Shown: positions 1 to 9,398 of the stretch, piece after piece | Layout of the letters: every line of letters starts with the position of its first letter | How positions within the stretch are numbered: the stretch's first letter is position 1 | Origin: Gammaproteobacteria bacterium | Lineage (GTDB): Bacteria; Pseudomonadota; Gammaproteobacteria; Pseudomonadales; Pseudomonadaceae | DNA: 39,320 nucleotides | NCBI GenBank assembly: GCA_018827205.1 | Contig: JAHJXZ010000140.1 | Span: forward strand, 1-39,320 | Reading direction: 5' to 3' | Program-made: the position numbers and the translations under genes | The notes under the pieces: generated by a model | What the model was told of the DNA's origin: nothing | The model's database searches: none | The model's input: only the letters and a program-made list of their open reading frames with translations

Positions 1-932
1 AAAAACGCCAGAAACGCCTCGCGCGAGCTATAGCGTGGGCTAAAGCCGAAGTCCTGTTTCAGCCGGCGGTTGCTCAGCACCGGGCGATAGCGCAGAAAAT
101 CCACCTGCTCCGGGCCGTAGGGGCTGAGGCCCAGGGGTTTGAGTACGCGCAACGCGGTGCGGATCAGCCAGGCCGGCAAAGCGCGGTAGGGTTTGCCGAG
201 CAGCTCGGCGATTTCCTTCAGTGACAGCGCGCCGTCGCCGGCGAGGTTGAAGATGCCGGCGCTCTGCTGACGCAGGCCGCGGCAGATGATGTCCACCACA
301 TCCTGATCCCAGATGAATACGAAGCGGCTGTCGCTGCCGCGAATGCCCAGTACTGCGGACTTCTTGAACAGCTCGGTGATCTGGTTGTTCACCTGTTTGC
401 CGAGGATGGTGCCGGGGCGCAGTATCAGCTGCTTGAGTTGCGGGTGCTGCACGCGCGCCTCGGCCAGCAGTTGCTCCACCTCACGCTTGTGCTTGGCATA
501 GGCAAATTGAGCATGTCCGCGCAGCGGTTGGTCTTCGTCCAGCCACTCGGCATTTTGCGGGTCGTAGCCATAGGCGGCGCCGGAGCTGGTGACAATCAAC
601 TGCTCAACGCCATGGGTCGCAGCCGCCTGGATCAGCGCCTGGGTGCCGCCGACATCGATGGCATGCAGCTGTGCTTCGCTCATGCCGGGTGGCGGGGTGA
701 CCACCGAGGCCAGGTGGACGATTGCTTGCGGCTGCCAGGTGGCCACGCAGTCTTCCACGGCGGCCGGCTGGCTGATATCGAGCAGCACCGGCTCGATATT
801 CAGTTTCATGCCCGCGCGGTTCTGCGGGCGAATATCGGCGGCAATCAGCATCCACTGCGGGTGCTGAATAGCCAGTTGGTTAAGCAGCTGCTGGCCGATA
901 TAGCCGGCTGCACCTGTGATCAAAACGCGCAT
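1..932 (-). CDS. NAD-dependent epimerase/dehydratase (extended SDR), 3' end cut by window
   Basis: The reading frame starts at an ATG at 932 behind a GGAGAGGG ribosome site and stays open to the left edge, so the C-terminus is missing. The N-terminus MRVLITGAAGYIGQQ is the Rossmann dinucleotide-binding motif of extended short-chain dehydrogenases. Further in, VTSSGAAYGY and the YAKHK segment (YxxxK catalytic pair) are the active-site signatures. About 310 residues are visible, close to full length for the family. Members act on nucleotide sugars or other carbonyl substrates with NAD(P); the substrate cannot be told from sequence. It is transcribed away from the VOC gene at 1138. Confidence 0.88.
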   Translation of the reverse strand, partial: MRVLITGAAGYIGQQLLNQLAIQHPQWMLIAADIRPQNRAGMKLNIEPVLLDISQPAAVEDCVATWQPQAIVHLASVVTPPPGMSEAQLHAIDVGGTQALIQAAATHGVEQLIVTSSGAAYGYDPQNAEWLDEDQPLRGHAQFAYAKHKREVEQLLAEARVQHPQLKQLILRPGTILGKQVNNQITELFKKSAVLGIRGSDSRFVFIWDQDVVDIICRGLRQQSAGIFNLAGDGALSLKEIAELLGKPYRALPAWLIRTALRVLKPLGLSPYGPEQVDFLRYRPVLSNRRLKQDFGFSPRYSSREAFLAF

Positions 933-1137
933 TACCCTCTCCATACGCAGCGTGGCCCGAGGGCGCGAAGGCTGCGTTTCTACCGACTGTGATTCCCCAT
1001 TGCAGCCTATCCAGTGGGTTGCGCGGCGGCAGTGGCAAGGTTGGCCAAACAGCGTGGCCAAAGGCGACAGTGCTTGCGCCCTGGTGCGTTGAGCGCGCTA
1101 TGCTCTGCGCCCGATCATTCGCCCAGGCATAGCGACC

Positions 1138-1485
1138 ATGAGCCAGACCGAACAGAACCTGCGTATCGACTACATCGAGTTCGCCGCCGTCGACCTGCCG
1201 CTGCTCAAGCAGTTCTATGAACACGTCTTCGGCTGGCGCTTTACCGACTATGGCCCCCACTACAGCAGCTTTACCGACGGGCGCATGACAGGCGGCTTTA
1301 GCACCGATAGCGCTGTGGGTAGCGGCCCGCTGGTGGTGATTTACGCCACGGATTTGGAAGGCGTGTGTGCCCAGGTAGCCGCAGCGGGTGGGCAAATCAC
1401 TCAGGCAATCTTCAGCTTCCCCGGTGGCCGGCGCTTTGAATTCAGCGACCCAAGCGGTAATCGCCTAGCCGTCTGGTCGGAGTAA
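1138..1485 (+). CDS. VOC-family (glyoxalase/bleomycin-resistance fold) protein
   Basis: A 115-residue protein with one VOC half-module pattern: an opening beta strand IDYIEFAAVDL, then the helix LLKQFYEHVFGWRF, and the closing RRFEFSDPSGNRLAVW strand. Two such units normally pair around a divalent metal, so a single-module protein of this size is expected to dimerise. The family includes glyoxalases, dioxygenases and resistance proteins, and the reaction here is unknown. The ATG at 1138 has only a weak upstream purine stretch. The stop is 11 bases before the DUF5924 gene, which suggests co-transcription. Confidence 0.88.
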   Translation: MSQTEQNLRIDYIEFAAVDLPLLKQFYEHVFGWRFTDYGPHYSSFTDGRMTGGFSTDSAVGSGPLVVIYATDLEGVCAQVAAAGGQITQAIFSFPGGRRFEFSDPSGNRLAVWSE

Positions 1486-1496
1486 TCGGACTTCCC

Positions 1497-2510
1497 ATGC
1501 AGGCAGTGAAACAACAGGTGCTCAAACTGATCGCCCTGATTCAACGTAATCCGGGGCTGGTGGCGATCTTCGGCTTTGCCTCGGGGCTGGCGAGCTTTCT
1601 GCTGGTCGAGCGCCAGGCCGAGCTGGCGCAGGTATTGGCGCTGGTGATGCTGGTCAGCTGGTTGTGGCTGATTCTGGAAAACATCCTGCGCGAGCGCATC
1701 GCCCAGAGGTTCGGCTTCGAGTTGCCGCCGCCGTTGTTGCGCTATGCGACGCAGATGATCCACCAGGAGAGTCTGTTTTTCGTTCTGCCGTTCTTCTTTA
1801 TCACCACCACCTGGAACAGCGGTCAGCTGCTGTTCAGCGGCCTGCTGGCCAGCGCGGCGCTGGTCTCGATCATCGACCCGCTTTACTACCGCTGGCTGGC
1901 GCCCAAGCGCTGGCTATTTCTCGCGTATCACACCCTGACCCTGTTCGCCGTGCTGCTCACGGCGCTGCCGATTATCTTCAAACTGACCACCCCGCAGAGC
2001 TATCAGTTGGCGCTTGCCGCGGCGGTCGTGCTGTCGTTTCCCTCACTGTTCACGATCATCACCGTACAACGCTGGTGGCGTGGCCTGCTGCTGGTTGGGA
2101 TGACCCTGGCGATAGGTGCTGGCGGCTGGCTGGTACGCGTCTGGGTGCCACCGGCAACCCTGTGGCTGACCCAGGTGGCTGTGACTAGCCAGTTCGATAA
2201 CCAGAACCGCGCGCCGGGTGAGAGCATCAAGCAACTGAGCGTGGCGCAGCTGCGCAGCCAGGGCCTGTTCGCCTACACCGCAATCAATGCGCCGCGCGGG
2301 CTGAACGAGCGGATTTATCACGTGTGGCGGCGCGATGGCGGCGAAGTCGAACGCATCGCCCTGGATATCCATGGCGGGCGCAAGGAAGGCTACCGCGCCT
2401 GGACCCACAAACAGAACTTCCCTGCCGACGCCGTAGGCCGTTGGCAGGTCCAGGTGCTGACCGAGGCCGGGCAGATGATCGGAGTGTTGCGGTTTAAGGT
2501 TGTGGAGTAA
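1497..2510 (+). CDS. DUF5924/DUF2914 integral membrane protein
   Basis: A 337-residue protein with about seven hydrophobic segments between residues 18 and 220, followed by a soluble C-terminal part. That tail (WRRDGGEVERIALDI, then KEGYRAWTHKQNFP and GRWQVQVLTEAGQMIG) has the look of DUF2914, which in Pseudomonas and relatives is often fused to the DUF5924 membrane domain. The function is unknown. The C-terminal domain probably faces the periplasm, but this is inferred only from hydropathy. It sits 11 bases behind the VOC gene and converges on the nucleoside-recognition gene, whose stop lies 10 bases away. No terminator is evident in that gap. Confidence 0.8.
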   Translation: MQAVKQQVLKLIALIQRNPGLVAIFGFASGLASFLLVERQAELAQVLALVMLVSWLWLILENILRERIAQRFGFELPPPLLRYATQMIHQESLFFVLPFFFITTTWNSGQLLFSGLLASAALVSIIDPLYYRWLAPKRWLFLAYHTLTLFAVLLTALPIIFKLTTPQSYQLALAAAVVLSFPSLFTIITVQRWWRGLLLVGMTLAIGAGGWLVRVWVPPATLWLTQVAVTSQFDNQNRAPGESIKQLSVAQLRSQGLFAYTAINAPRGLNERIYHVWRRDGGEVERIALDIHGGRKEGYRAWTHKQNFPADAVGRWQVQVLTEAGQMIGVLRFKVVE

Positions 2511-2519
2511 CCGCAGGGC

Positions 2520-3749
2520 TCAACCAAAAAACCAGTAGCACACCAATATGGCCGCCACCACCCCAGCAAACTCGGCCAGCAGCGCGCAACCCACGGCATG
2601 CCGTACGCGCTGAATACCCACCGCACCGAAGTACACGGCCAGCACATAGAAGGTGGTTTCCGTGCTGCCCTGCACCGTGGCGGCGATCAGCGCGGCGAAG
2701 CTGTCGACGCCCTGGGTCTGCATGGTTTCGATCAACATGGCGCGCGCTGCGCTGCCGGAGAACGGTTTGACCAGCGCGGTGGGCAGCGCTTCGACAAAGC
2801 GGGCGTCCCAGCCAACTGCCTCAACCAGCCAACGAATGCCGTCAAGGCCGAACTCCAGCGCACCGGACGCACGCAACACGCCAATCGCGCAGAGCATCGC
2901 CACCAGGTAGGGCAGCAGGCTCTTGGCCACGTCGAAGCCTTCCTTCGCGCCTTCGACAAACTCTTCGTACACCGCCACCTTCTTCAGCGCGCCGAGCAGC
3001 AGAAACAGCAAGACGATGCCGAACAGCGTGAGGTTGCCGGCCAGCGACGACAGGGCCGCCAGCGCCGTGGCCGACATGGTCGCCAGCACGGCCATAAAGC
3101 TGCCGAGCAACAGCGCGCCGGGGATCAGGTAGGCCAGCACCACCGGGTCCCACAGGCGCAGACGCTGCATCAGCGCCACCGACAGCAGGCCGACCAGGGT
3201 CGAAGCGCTGGTCGCCAGCAGAATCGGCAGGAATACCAGGGTTGGGTCGGGCGCGCCTTGCTGGGCGCGGTACATAAAGATGGTTACGGGCAGCAGGGTT
3301 AGCGACGAGGCGTTGAGCACCAGAAACAGGATCTGCGCGTTACTCGCCGTGGTGCTGCTGGGGTTGAGGGTCTGCAGCGCACGCATGGCCTTGAGGCCAA
3401 TCGGCGTGGAGGCGTTGTCCAGGCCCAGGCCATTGGCGGCGAAGTTCATGGTGATCAGGCCGAGGGCCGGGTGACCACGCGGGACTTCCGGCATTAACCG
3501 CGCAAACAGCGGGCCGAGCATCCGCGCCAGGGCATCGACCAGGCCAGCTTTCTCGGCTATGCGCAGCAGGCCAAGCCAGAGGGTCAGGGTGCCGAACAGC
3601 AGCACCATGACCTCGACCGACAGCTTCGCCATGGCAAACAGGCTTTCGACCATGGCGGCAAATACCGCCGGATCGTCACCGAGCAGCCAGCGCGACAAGC
3701 CGGCAAGCGCCGCCACCACGAAAAACCCCAGCCAGAGCCAATTGAGCAT
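2520..3749 (-). CDS. Nucleoside-recognition (Gate) domain membrane protein, SpmA-SpmB-like fusion
   Basis: A highly hydrophobic protein of about 409 residues. It begins MLNWLWLGFFVVAALAGL and has two repeated Gate-type halves: the first contains GLITMNFAANGLGLDNASTP, characteristic of SpmA-like proteins, and the second contains KPFSGSAARAMLIE and QGSTETTFYVLAVYFG, characteristic of SpmB-like proteins. In Bacillus these are two spore-maturation proteins; in Pseudomonas they occur as one fused chain and the transported solute is unknown. I chose the ATG at 3749 because GGGGGAGAG lies six bases upstream. A TTG seven codons earlier is open but lacks such a site. Likely an inner-membrane transporter. 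Confidence 0.85.
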   Translation of the reverse strand: MLNWLWLGFFVVAALAGLSRWLLGDDPAVFAAMVESLFAMAKLSVEVMVLLFGTLTLWLGLLRIAEKAGLVDALARMLGPLFARLMPEVPRGHPALGLITMNFAANGLGLDNASTPIGLKAMRALQTLNPSSTTASNAQILFLVLNASSLTLLPVTIFMYRAQQGAPDPTLVFLPILLATSASTLVGLLSVALMQRLRLWDPVVLAYLIPGALLLGSFMAVLATMSATALAALSSLAGNLTLFGIVLLFLLLGALKKVAVYEEFVEGAKEGFDVAKSLLPYLVAMLCAIGVLRASGALEFGLDGIRWLVEAVGWDARFVEALPTALVKPFSGSAARAMLIETMQTQGVDSFAALIAATVQGSTETTFYVLAVYFGAVGIQRVRHAVGCALLAEFAGVVAAILVCYWFFG

Positions 3750-3852
3750 GCCGTCTCTCCCCCAGATCAATGGGCGGGATGATAGCGCGGCTTAGTGAGG
3801 CTGGGGTGGGGTTAACCGCTATGGCGCGTTTGAGCCGCGAGCCATACAACCA

Positions 3853-4311
3853 CTAGTACCAATTCGGGTCACTTTTCAGCTGCTCTAGCAGCAACTGCTG
3901 AGTGGCTTCGTCCGGCTCGCCAAGCCAGCGCAGGGTGGCATGCTGGCTGGGTGCCCTGTCCGTCGGCAGGCCGTCGGGCAGTTGCACGTAGAGGGCATAG
4001 GCATCGTCCTTGTCCCAGCTGAAGGCTACGTAGAGGCGCTGGTTGAAGCAGTTGTGCTCTTCGCACAGCTGACCGACCAGGTACTTGTCGCCGTCATCAT
4101 CCAGGCCCTGCATCGGACTGGCGATGCCGCTGAGGTTCATCACCCAGTCCGGCAAACGGCTTTCATCCTCTACCAGCTCTTGCCAGCTTTCTTGGTAAGC
4201 AGGGTCACTGGCGAGCAGTTCATTGAGGCGGAATTGGCCGTCGGTGTCCGCGGCCAAAGCCGCCGCACTACCGCCCAGCAACAGGGCGGCAAGCAGCGTC
4301 TTGATGGTCAT
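3853..4311 (-). CDS. ivy: Ivy-family periplasmic inhibitor of vertebrate-type (c-type) lysozyme
   Basis: A 152-residue secreted protein. The signal peptide MTIKTLLAALLLGGSAAALA is followed by a mature domain containing CEEHNC, which matches the CKPHDC inhibitory loop of Escherichia coli Ivy. The flanking LPDWVM and QRLYVAFSW segments also match the family order. Ivy proteins bind lysozyme in the periplasm, inserting this loop into its active site. The loop is changed at three inner positions (K to E, P to E, D to N), so inhibitory strength cannot be assumed. The ATG at 4311 is chosen because of AGAGGAG just upstream and because the signal peptide then starts correctly. It is last in a leftward run after DUF1328. 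Confidence 0.88.
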   Translation of the reverse strand: MTIKTLLAALLLGGSAAALAADTDGQFRLNELLASDPAYQESWQELVEDESRLPDWVMNLSGIASPMQGLDDDGDKYLVGQLCEEHNCFNQRLYVAFSWDKDDAYALYVQLPDGLPTDRAPSQHATLRWLGEPDEATQQLLLEQLKSDPNWY

Positions 4312-4321
4312 GGTTGCTCCT

Positions 4322-4486
4322 CTATCCACGTGGGCGACGGCCCATAATGAACGAGACGATAAACATCACCAGGAACACCACGAACAGAATCTTCGCGATA
4401 CCCGTGGCGGTGCCGGCGATACCGCCGAAGCCCAGGACTGCAGCGATGATGGCGATAATCAGAAAGGTAATGGCCCAACTCAACAT
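4322..4486 (-). CDS. DUF1328 (YtjA-like) small membrane protein
   Basis: A 54-residue peptide with start ATG at 4486, AAGGAG nine bases upstream and stop TAG at 4322. It begins [20 protein letters not shown], continues with [15 protein letters not shown] and ends in a basic GRRPRG tail, the usual pattern of DUF1328/YtjA proteins with two transmembrane helices. The function is unknown; homologues are usually reported as abundant stress or stationary-phase membrane peptides. Only ten bases separate it from ivy, whose ribosome site overlaps the end of this gene, so the two are very likely co-transcribed. Confidence 0.92.
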   Translation of the reverse strand: MLSWAITFLIIAIIAAVLGFGGIAGTATGIAKILFVVFLVMFIVSFIMGRRPRG

Positions 4487-4532
4487 GGCGAAACTCCTTC
4501 TCTACTCAAGTGTGCGCCGTGGCGCTAGATGA

Positions 4533-4558
4533 CCCGGTGTGGCACAGGCCACACCGGG
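4533..4558. repeat. Intergenic hairpin, 11-bp perfect stem
   Basis: CCCGGTGTGGC pairs perfectly with GCCACACCGGG across a four-base loop, between the DUF2383 stop and the DUF1328 start. No T-run follows on the minus strand, so it is not a classic intrinsic terminator. It may stabilise the 3' end of the DUF2383 message or weaken readthrough into DUF1328-ivy. Confidence 0.6.
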
Positions 4559-4564
4559 GCGTGC

Positions 4565-4999
4565 TTACTGCATGGACTGCTTCAAGGTGCGCATGCGGTC
4601 ATGGTTGGCACGAACTTTCGGCATTTCTACCGCCAACAGGGCCTGCACACTCGGCTCTGAACCTTCTAGAGCATCCTCAAACGCATGCAGAATGCGGTCT
4701 TCGGCCTCTTCCAGTTGCGTCACGTAGGTGGCCTCGGTGTCGCTGGCCAAGCTAGCTTTGGTATCGGCATAAATCTGACGCAGCTTGCCGACAAAGGTAC
4801 CGCCGCTGGCTGGGACTTCCTGGTTGGCGGCAACTTTCACCGACAGCGCGCGGATCAGTTCGCTCTTGCTCTGCGACATGTCGCGGAACAGCACCTGCAG
4901 ACGCACGTCCTTCACTTCATCGTGAGCGTGCTGGTAGAAGCGCTGGCCGTCACGGGTGATTTCGATCAGTTCGTTGAGTTGTTCGGTGGTGTCAGTCAT
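4565..4999 (-). CDS. DUF2383 (PA2169-like) four-helix-bundle stress protein
   Basis: A 144-residue, fully helical, soluble protein opening TDTTEQLNELIEITRDGQRFY, with repeated helix patterns such as QLEEAEDRILHAFEDAL. This matches the ferritin-like DUF2383/PA2169 family, in which a conserved glutamate/histidine pattern (here HAHDEV and EAEDRILHAFE) may or may not bind metal. The biochemical role is not established. No signal peptide is present, so it is cytoplasmic. The start ATG at 4999 has AGGAG eight bases upstream. It lies between the BON gene and DUF1328 on the same strand, in a group of four apparently stress-related genes. Confidence 0.85.
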   Translation of the reverse strand: MTDTTEQLNELIEITRDGQRFYQHAHDEVKDVRLQVLFRDMSQSKSELIRALSVKVAANQEVPASGGTFVGKLRQIYADTKASLASDTEATYVTQLEEAEDRILHAFEDALEGSEPSVQALLAVEMPKVRANHDRMRTLKQSMQ

Positions 5000-5057
5000 G
5001 GTGGATCTCCTGTGAGTTGTAGCGGCTGCCCAAGCGGCAAGGCAGCCTCAGACAACA

Positions 5058-5082
5058 GGTAGCGGCCGGCATGGCCGCTACC
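5058..5082. repeat. Intergenic hairpin, 10-bp perfect stem, downstream of the BON gene
   Basis: GGTAGCGGCC and GGCCGCTACC pair perfectly around a five-base loop, starting nine bases after the BON stop codon on the minus strand. It is followed by TGTTGTCTGAG rather than a clear T-run, so it may be a partial terminator or an RNA-stability element. It would uncouple BON mRNA levels from the three downstream genes. Confidence 0.6.
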
Positions 5083-5090
5083 CGGATGGA

Positions 5091-5927
5091 TCAGCTGGCA
5101 ACGCGCAAAGCATCGGCATCAACACCGCGCACGCCACGGATGTTGCGGGCGGTTTCAACGGCCAATTGCTTCTCGGCGTTGCTCAGCACGCTACCGCTGA
5201 GGCTGACCATGCCCTTCTGGGTGTCGACCGAAATATTCAAACCGTCGAGGTTGCGGCTATAGATAAAGCTGGATTTCACCTTGCTGGTGATCCACGCATC
5301 GCTAATCGCCGCAGCGGTTTCATCGGCCGCGTTCTGTGCCTTGGCCGCAGTGCTGTCAGTGGCGCTGACGCTAAGCAGGTTGTTCACCTCACGCACACCT
5401 TCGGTGTTGGCCGCCAGACGACCGGCCAGGTCCTTGGCCTCGGCGCTCTGCGCACTACCGATCAGGCTGACCATGCCGTTTTCCGCGTTGACGTTGATGT
5501 CCAACCCTTCGGTATTACTGTTCCACAACAGCTTGGATTTCACCGTGGCTACCAGAGTCGCGTCGTCAAAACGTTGCGACAGGTTCGGCTCGGCGCTGGC
5601 CTTGGCTTCGAAGTTCGGGTCGAGGGTCAGCTGGTTGTCGACCTTTTTCACCCCTTCAATACCCAGGGCGATCTGTTCAGCCAAATCGCGCTCGACATCG
5701 GTTTCCACCTTACCGGTCAGCTTGGCGCTGCCGTTTTCCACATCCACGTCGATGGTGAAGGGGTTGAGGTGGCGGTTAAGGGCAAACGCAGTCCAGATCG
5801 AGCCTTCCTGGCGCGCCTCGCTCAACGCACGACTGGTATCGCCCTCGGCAGCATAGGCAGCGAAAGGGGCCAGGCCGATCAGGCCGGCGGTCGCAGTGGC
5901 CAAGGCCAGAGTTTTCAATTTATGCAT
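5091..5927 (-). CDS. Triple-BON-domain periplasmic protein
   Basis: A 278-residue protein. The signal peptide ends at about PFAAYAAEG (residues 20-28). Three BON modules follow at roughly residues 45-103, 120-188 and 207-278, each showing the valine/glycine pattern seen in GMVSLSGSVLSNAEKQLA. BON domains bind phospholipid or peptidoglycan-associated surfaces; the best-known example is OsmY, an osmotically induced periplasmic protein. The likely role is envelope protection. The start ATG at 5927 has GGAGG upstream. A strong sigma-54-type promoter lies about 65 bases upstream, which is unusual for this family (see the separate entries for the promoter, IHF site and dyad). Confidence 0.88.
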   Translation of the reverse strand: MHKLKTLALATATAGLIGLAPFAAYAAEGDTSRALSEARQEGSIWTAFALNRHLNPFTIDVDVENGSAKLTGKVETDVERDLAEQIALGIEGVKKVDNQLTLDPNFEAKASAEPNLSQRFDDATLVATVKSKLLWNSNTEGLDINVNAENGMVSLIGSAQSAEAKDLAGRLAANTEGVREVNNLLSVSATDSTAAKAQNAADETAAAISDAWITSKVKSSFIYSRNLDGLNISVDTQKGMVSLSGSVLSNAEKQLAVETARNIRGVRGVDADALRVAS

Positions 5928-5992
5928 GGCAGTTCCTCCAATGGATAACGATCAAGCGAGCGGCCGTTTGTCGCCGCTGTTACTGGTAGATC

Positions 5993-6008
5993 GCAAGTGC
6001 CATGCCAG
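5993..6008 (-). promoter_or_regulatory. Sigma-54 (RpoN) -24/-12 promoter for the BON gene
   Basis: On the minus strand the sequence is CTGGCATGGCACTTGC, with GG at -24 and GC at -12 spaced exactly ten bases apart. It matches 12 of the 14 specified positions of the sigma-54 consensus YTGGCACGRNNNTTGCW when the following base is included. Predicted transcription starts near 5981, giving a 5' leader of about 54 bases before the BON ATG. An IHF consensus and a paired dyad lie upstream at the distances usual for sigma-54 promoters. It was identified by eye only. Confidence 0.72.
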
Positions 6009-6035
6009 CTTTCTTTATCGATATAAATTCATAAA

Positions 6036-6048
6036 TATCAATAACTTA
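6036..6048. promoter_or_regulatory. IHF binding-site consensus
   Basis: TATCAATAACTTA fits the IHF consensus WATCAANNNNTTR at every specified position and lies in a strongly AT-rich stretch (about 6015-6050). Its centre is about 60 bases upstream of the predicted sigma-54 start for the BON gene, where IHF commonly bends DNA to bring an enhancer-bound activator to the polymerase. IHF sites are degenerate, so position and context carry as much weight as the match. Confidence 0.6.
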
Positions 6049-6072
6049 TGACATGGCAACGAAGGCGACAGG

Positions 6073-6118
6073 CTTGCAGCTTGCATGATCGGTGCAGAAC
6101 GGCCGTGCAACTTGCACG
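6073..6118. promoter_or_regulatory. Paired dyad, candidate upstream activator sequence
   Basis: CGTGCAACTTGCACG (6104-6118) is a perfect 15-bp palindrome. CTTGCAGCTTGCATG (6073-6087) matches it at 12 of 15 positions and begins exactly 31 bases earlier, about three helical turns. The centres fall near -99 and -130 relative to the predicted BON start, typical enhancer positions for an NtrC-family activator. They also lie 60-110 bases upstream of algB, so they could serve that gene too. Which protein binds is unknown; AlgB itself is one candidate only because it is adjacent. Confidence 0.5.
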
Positions 6119-6179
6119 ACGCGTTGCGGACTAACCCTGTGCACGCAATGACTGTGTGCGGGATAAGAAGGAGATGGCT

Positions 6180-7528
<1,349 letters not shown>

Positions 7529-7532
<4 letters not shown>

Positions 7533-9304
7533 ACCTGCGCAGCCGGCTATTTATAAGCAGCAGCGCGCTGCTCACCGTGGCCCTGGTGGGGCTGTTGCTG
7601 GGCATGTTCAGCGTGTTGCAGCTGACCCAGGTGCAGAGCCAGGCGATGACCCGCAACCTGCAGATCATCGACGCCAGCCTGGGCTTGCGTCAGGAGCTGG
7701 GCAAGCAGGTGATTCTGCTGCTCGCCGAAGATCTCGACCGCGAGGCCCTGAAAACCTCTGACCTGCAGTTCAAACGCTGGCTGCAACGGGCCGCTGAGAG
7801 CGCCACCGACGAGAGCGATCATCAGGCCATTGCCGAACTCGAACGTGCCTACGCCAGCTTCGATGACCTGCTGGCCAAACCCCTGACCGTACGCCGCGAA
7901 CTGCTGCGCAATGACAGCTTCGGCCGCGCCATTGAAGCTCTGCGTGACCGCATCAACGCGGTGCAAACGCGCTACATCAAGGCCGTGGATCAGGAAGAAA
8001 CACGCGCCCGCGAACGAGCCTGGCTGATCGCCGGCCTGCTCGGGCTGATCGGCCTGGCGGTACTGGTGATTGGCTTTGTCACCGCACATAGCATCGCCCA
8101 GCGCTTCGGCCGGCCAATTGAGGCCCTGGCGCGGGCCGCTGACCAGATCGGCCAGGGCGACTTTCAGGTCACCCTGCCGCTGACCCCGGTGGCGGAAATG
8201 TCCGCCCTGAGCCAGCGCTTCGGCCTGATGGCCGAAGCGCTGCGCGAGTTCAAGAACAGCGATGTCGAAGCGCTGCAAGCCGAGCAGCAACGTCTGCAGG
8301 CGGTACTCGACAGCATCGATGACGGCCTGCTGATCTTCGATTGCGCCGGCCGGGTCGAGCACATCAACCCGGTGGCCCTGCGCCAGTTGAACTGGGGCGA
8401 CGAGCAGCTCGGGCAGACCCTCGACGTGGCACTGAACCGCGCCGATCTGGCCGAGCAACTGCAGCGGGTGCTGCAGGGCGAAAGCCTGGACGAAACCCTG
8501 GACGACCTGCAGGTACAGATCGACGGTGAAAACCGTTTGCTGGCCTACAGCCTGTCCGGGGTCAGCCACAATGAAGGCCGCCTGATGTGCGCGGTGATGG
8601 TGCTGCGCGATGTCACCGAACAGCGCGCCTTTGAACGGGTGCGCAGCGAGTTCGTGCTGCGCGCCTCGCACGAGCTGCGCACGCCGGTGACCGGCATGCT
8701 GATGGCATTTGCCCTGCTGCAGGAGCGCCTGCAGTTCGCTGCCGAATCCCGCGAAGCCGACCTGTTGAACACCGTGGATGAGGAAATGCAGCGCCTGTTG
8801 CGACTGATCAACGATCTGCTGAACTTCTCGCGCTACCAGAACGGCCTGCAAACCCTAGAGCTGTCTGCCTGCGCTCTGGAGCCGCTTCTGCTGCAAACCC
8901 AACAGCGCTTCGGCGCCCAGGCCGCCGAGCTGCAGGTCAGCCTGGCCTGTGAGGTGCACGGCGAGCTGCCGGACGTGCAGATCGACCCGCTGCAGATCGA
9001 ACGGGTGCTCGACAACCTGATCGGTAACGCCCTGCGCCACAGCCACCCCGGTGGGCAGATCCGCCTGCAAGCGCGGCAGCAGGACGAACGGGTGGTACTC
9101 AGCGTGGAAGACAACGGCGAGGGCATTCCCTATCGTCAGCAGACACGGATCTTCGAACCCTTCGTCCAGGTCAGCCGCAAGAAAGGCGGCGCCGGCCTGG
9201 GCCTGGCGCTGTGCAAGGAGATCGTCCAGCTGCACGGCGGGCAGATCGGCGTGCACTCACGCGCAGGGCAAGGCGCGCAGTTCTATGTCGCGCTGCCGGT
9301 ATAA
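7529..9304 (+). CDS. kinB: KinB, membrane sensor histidine kinase partner of AlgB
   Basis: A 591-residue kinase starting at GTG in a GTGA overlap with the algB stop, so translation is probably coupled. A transmembrane helix at about 7-30 and another at 165-187 bracket a roughly 135-residue periplasmic sensor. HAMP (about 190-240) and PAS-like (about 250-365) segments follow. The phosphoacceptor is H381 in RASHELRTPVTG, and the ATPase has NLIGNALRHS, EDNGEGIP and GGAGLGLALCKEIV. In P. aeruginosa KinB restrains alginate production, acting largely as a phosphatase toward AlgB, and loss of it causes mucoidy. All catalytic boxes look intact. Confidence 0.95.
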
Positions 9305-9398
9305 GCCGTCGATTACGCGCAATCAGCCAGGCTGATGCAGATTGCCTATTGGCCAGTGCATGTCGACACTCAGCGCTCCAGTCCCGAGGAGCGCCGCC

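Noticed and set aside
6071..6085. A second sigma-54-like GG-N10-GC on the plus strand that could serve algB.
   Set aside because: It overlaps the first dyad repeat and matches the consensus less well; it is better explained as part of the candidate enhancer, though not excluded.
7547..8851. Long antisense reading frame opposite kinB, about 434 residues.
   Set aside because: It is composition-driven antisense to a clear histidine kinase with intact motifs; the peptide is Gln/His/Arg-rich without family features.
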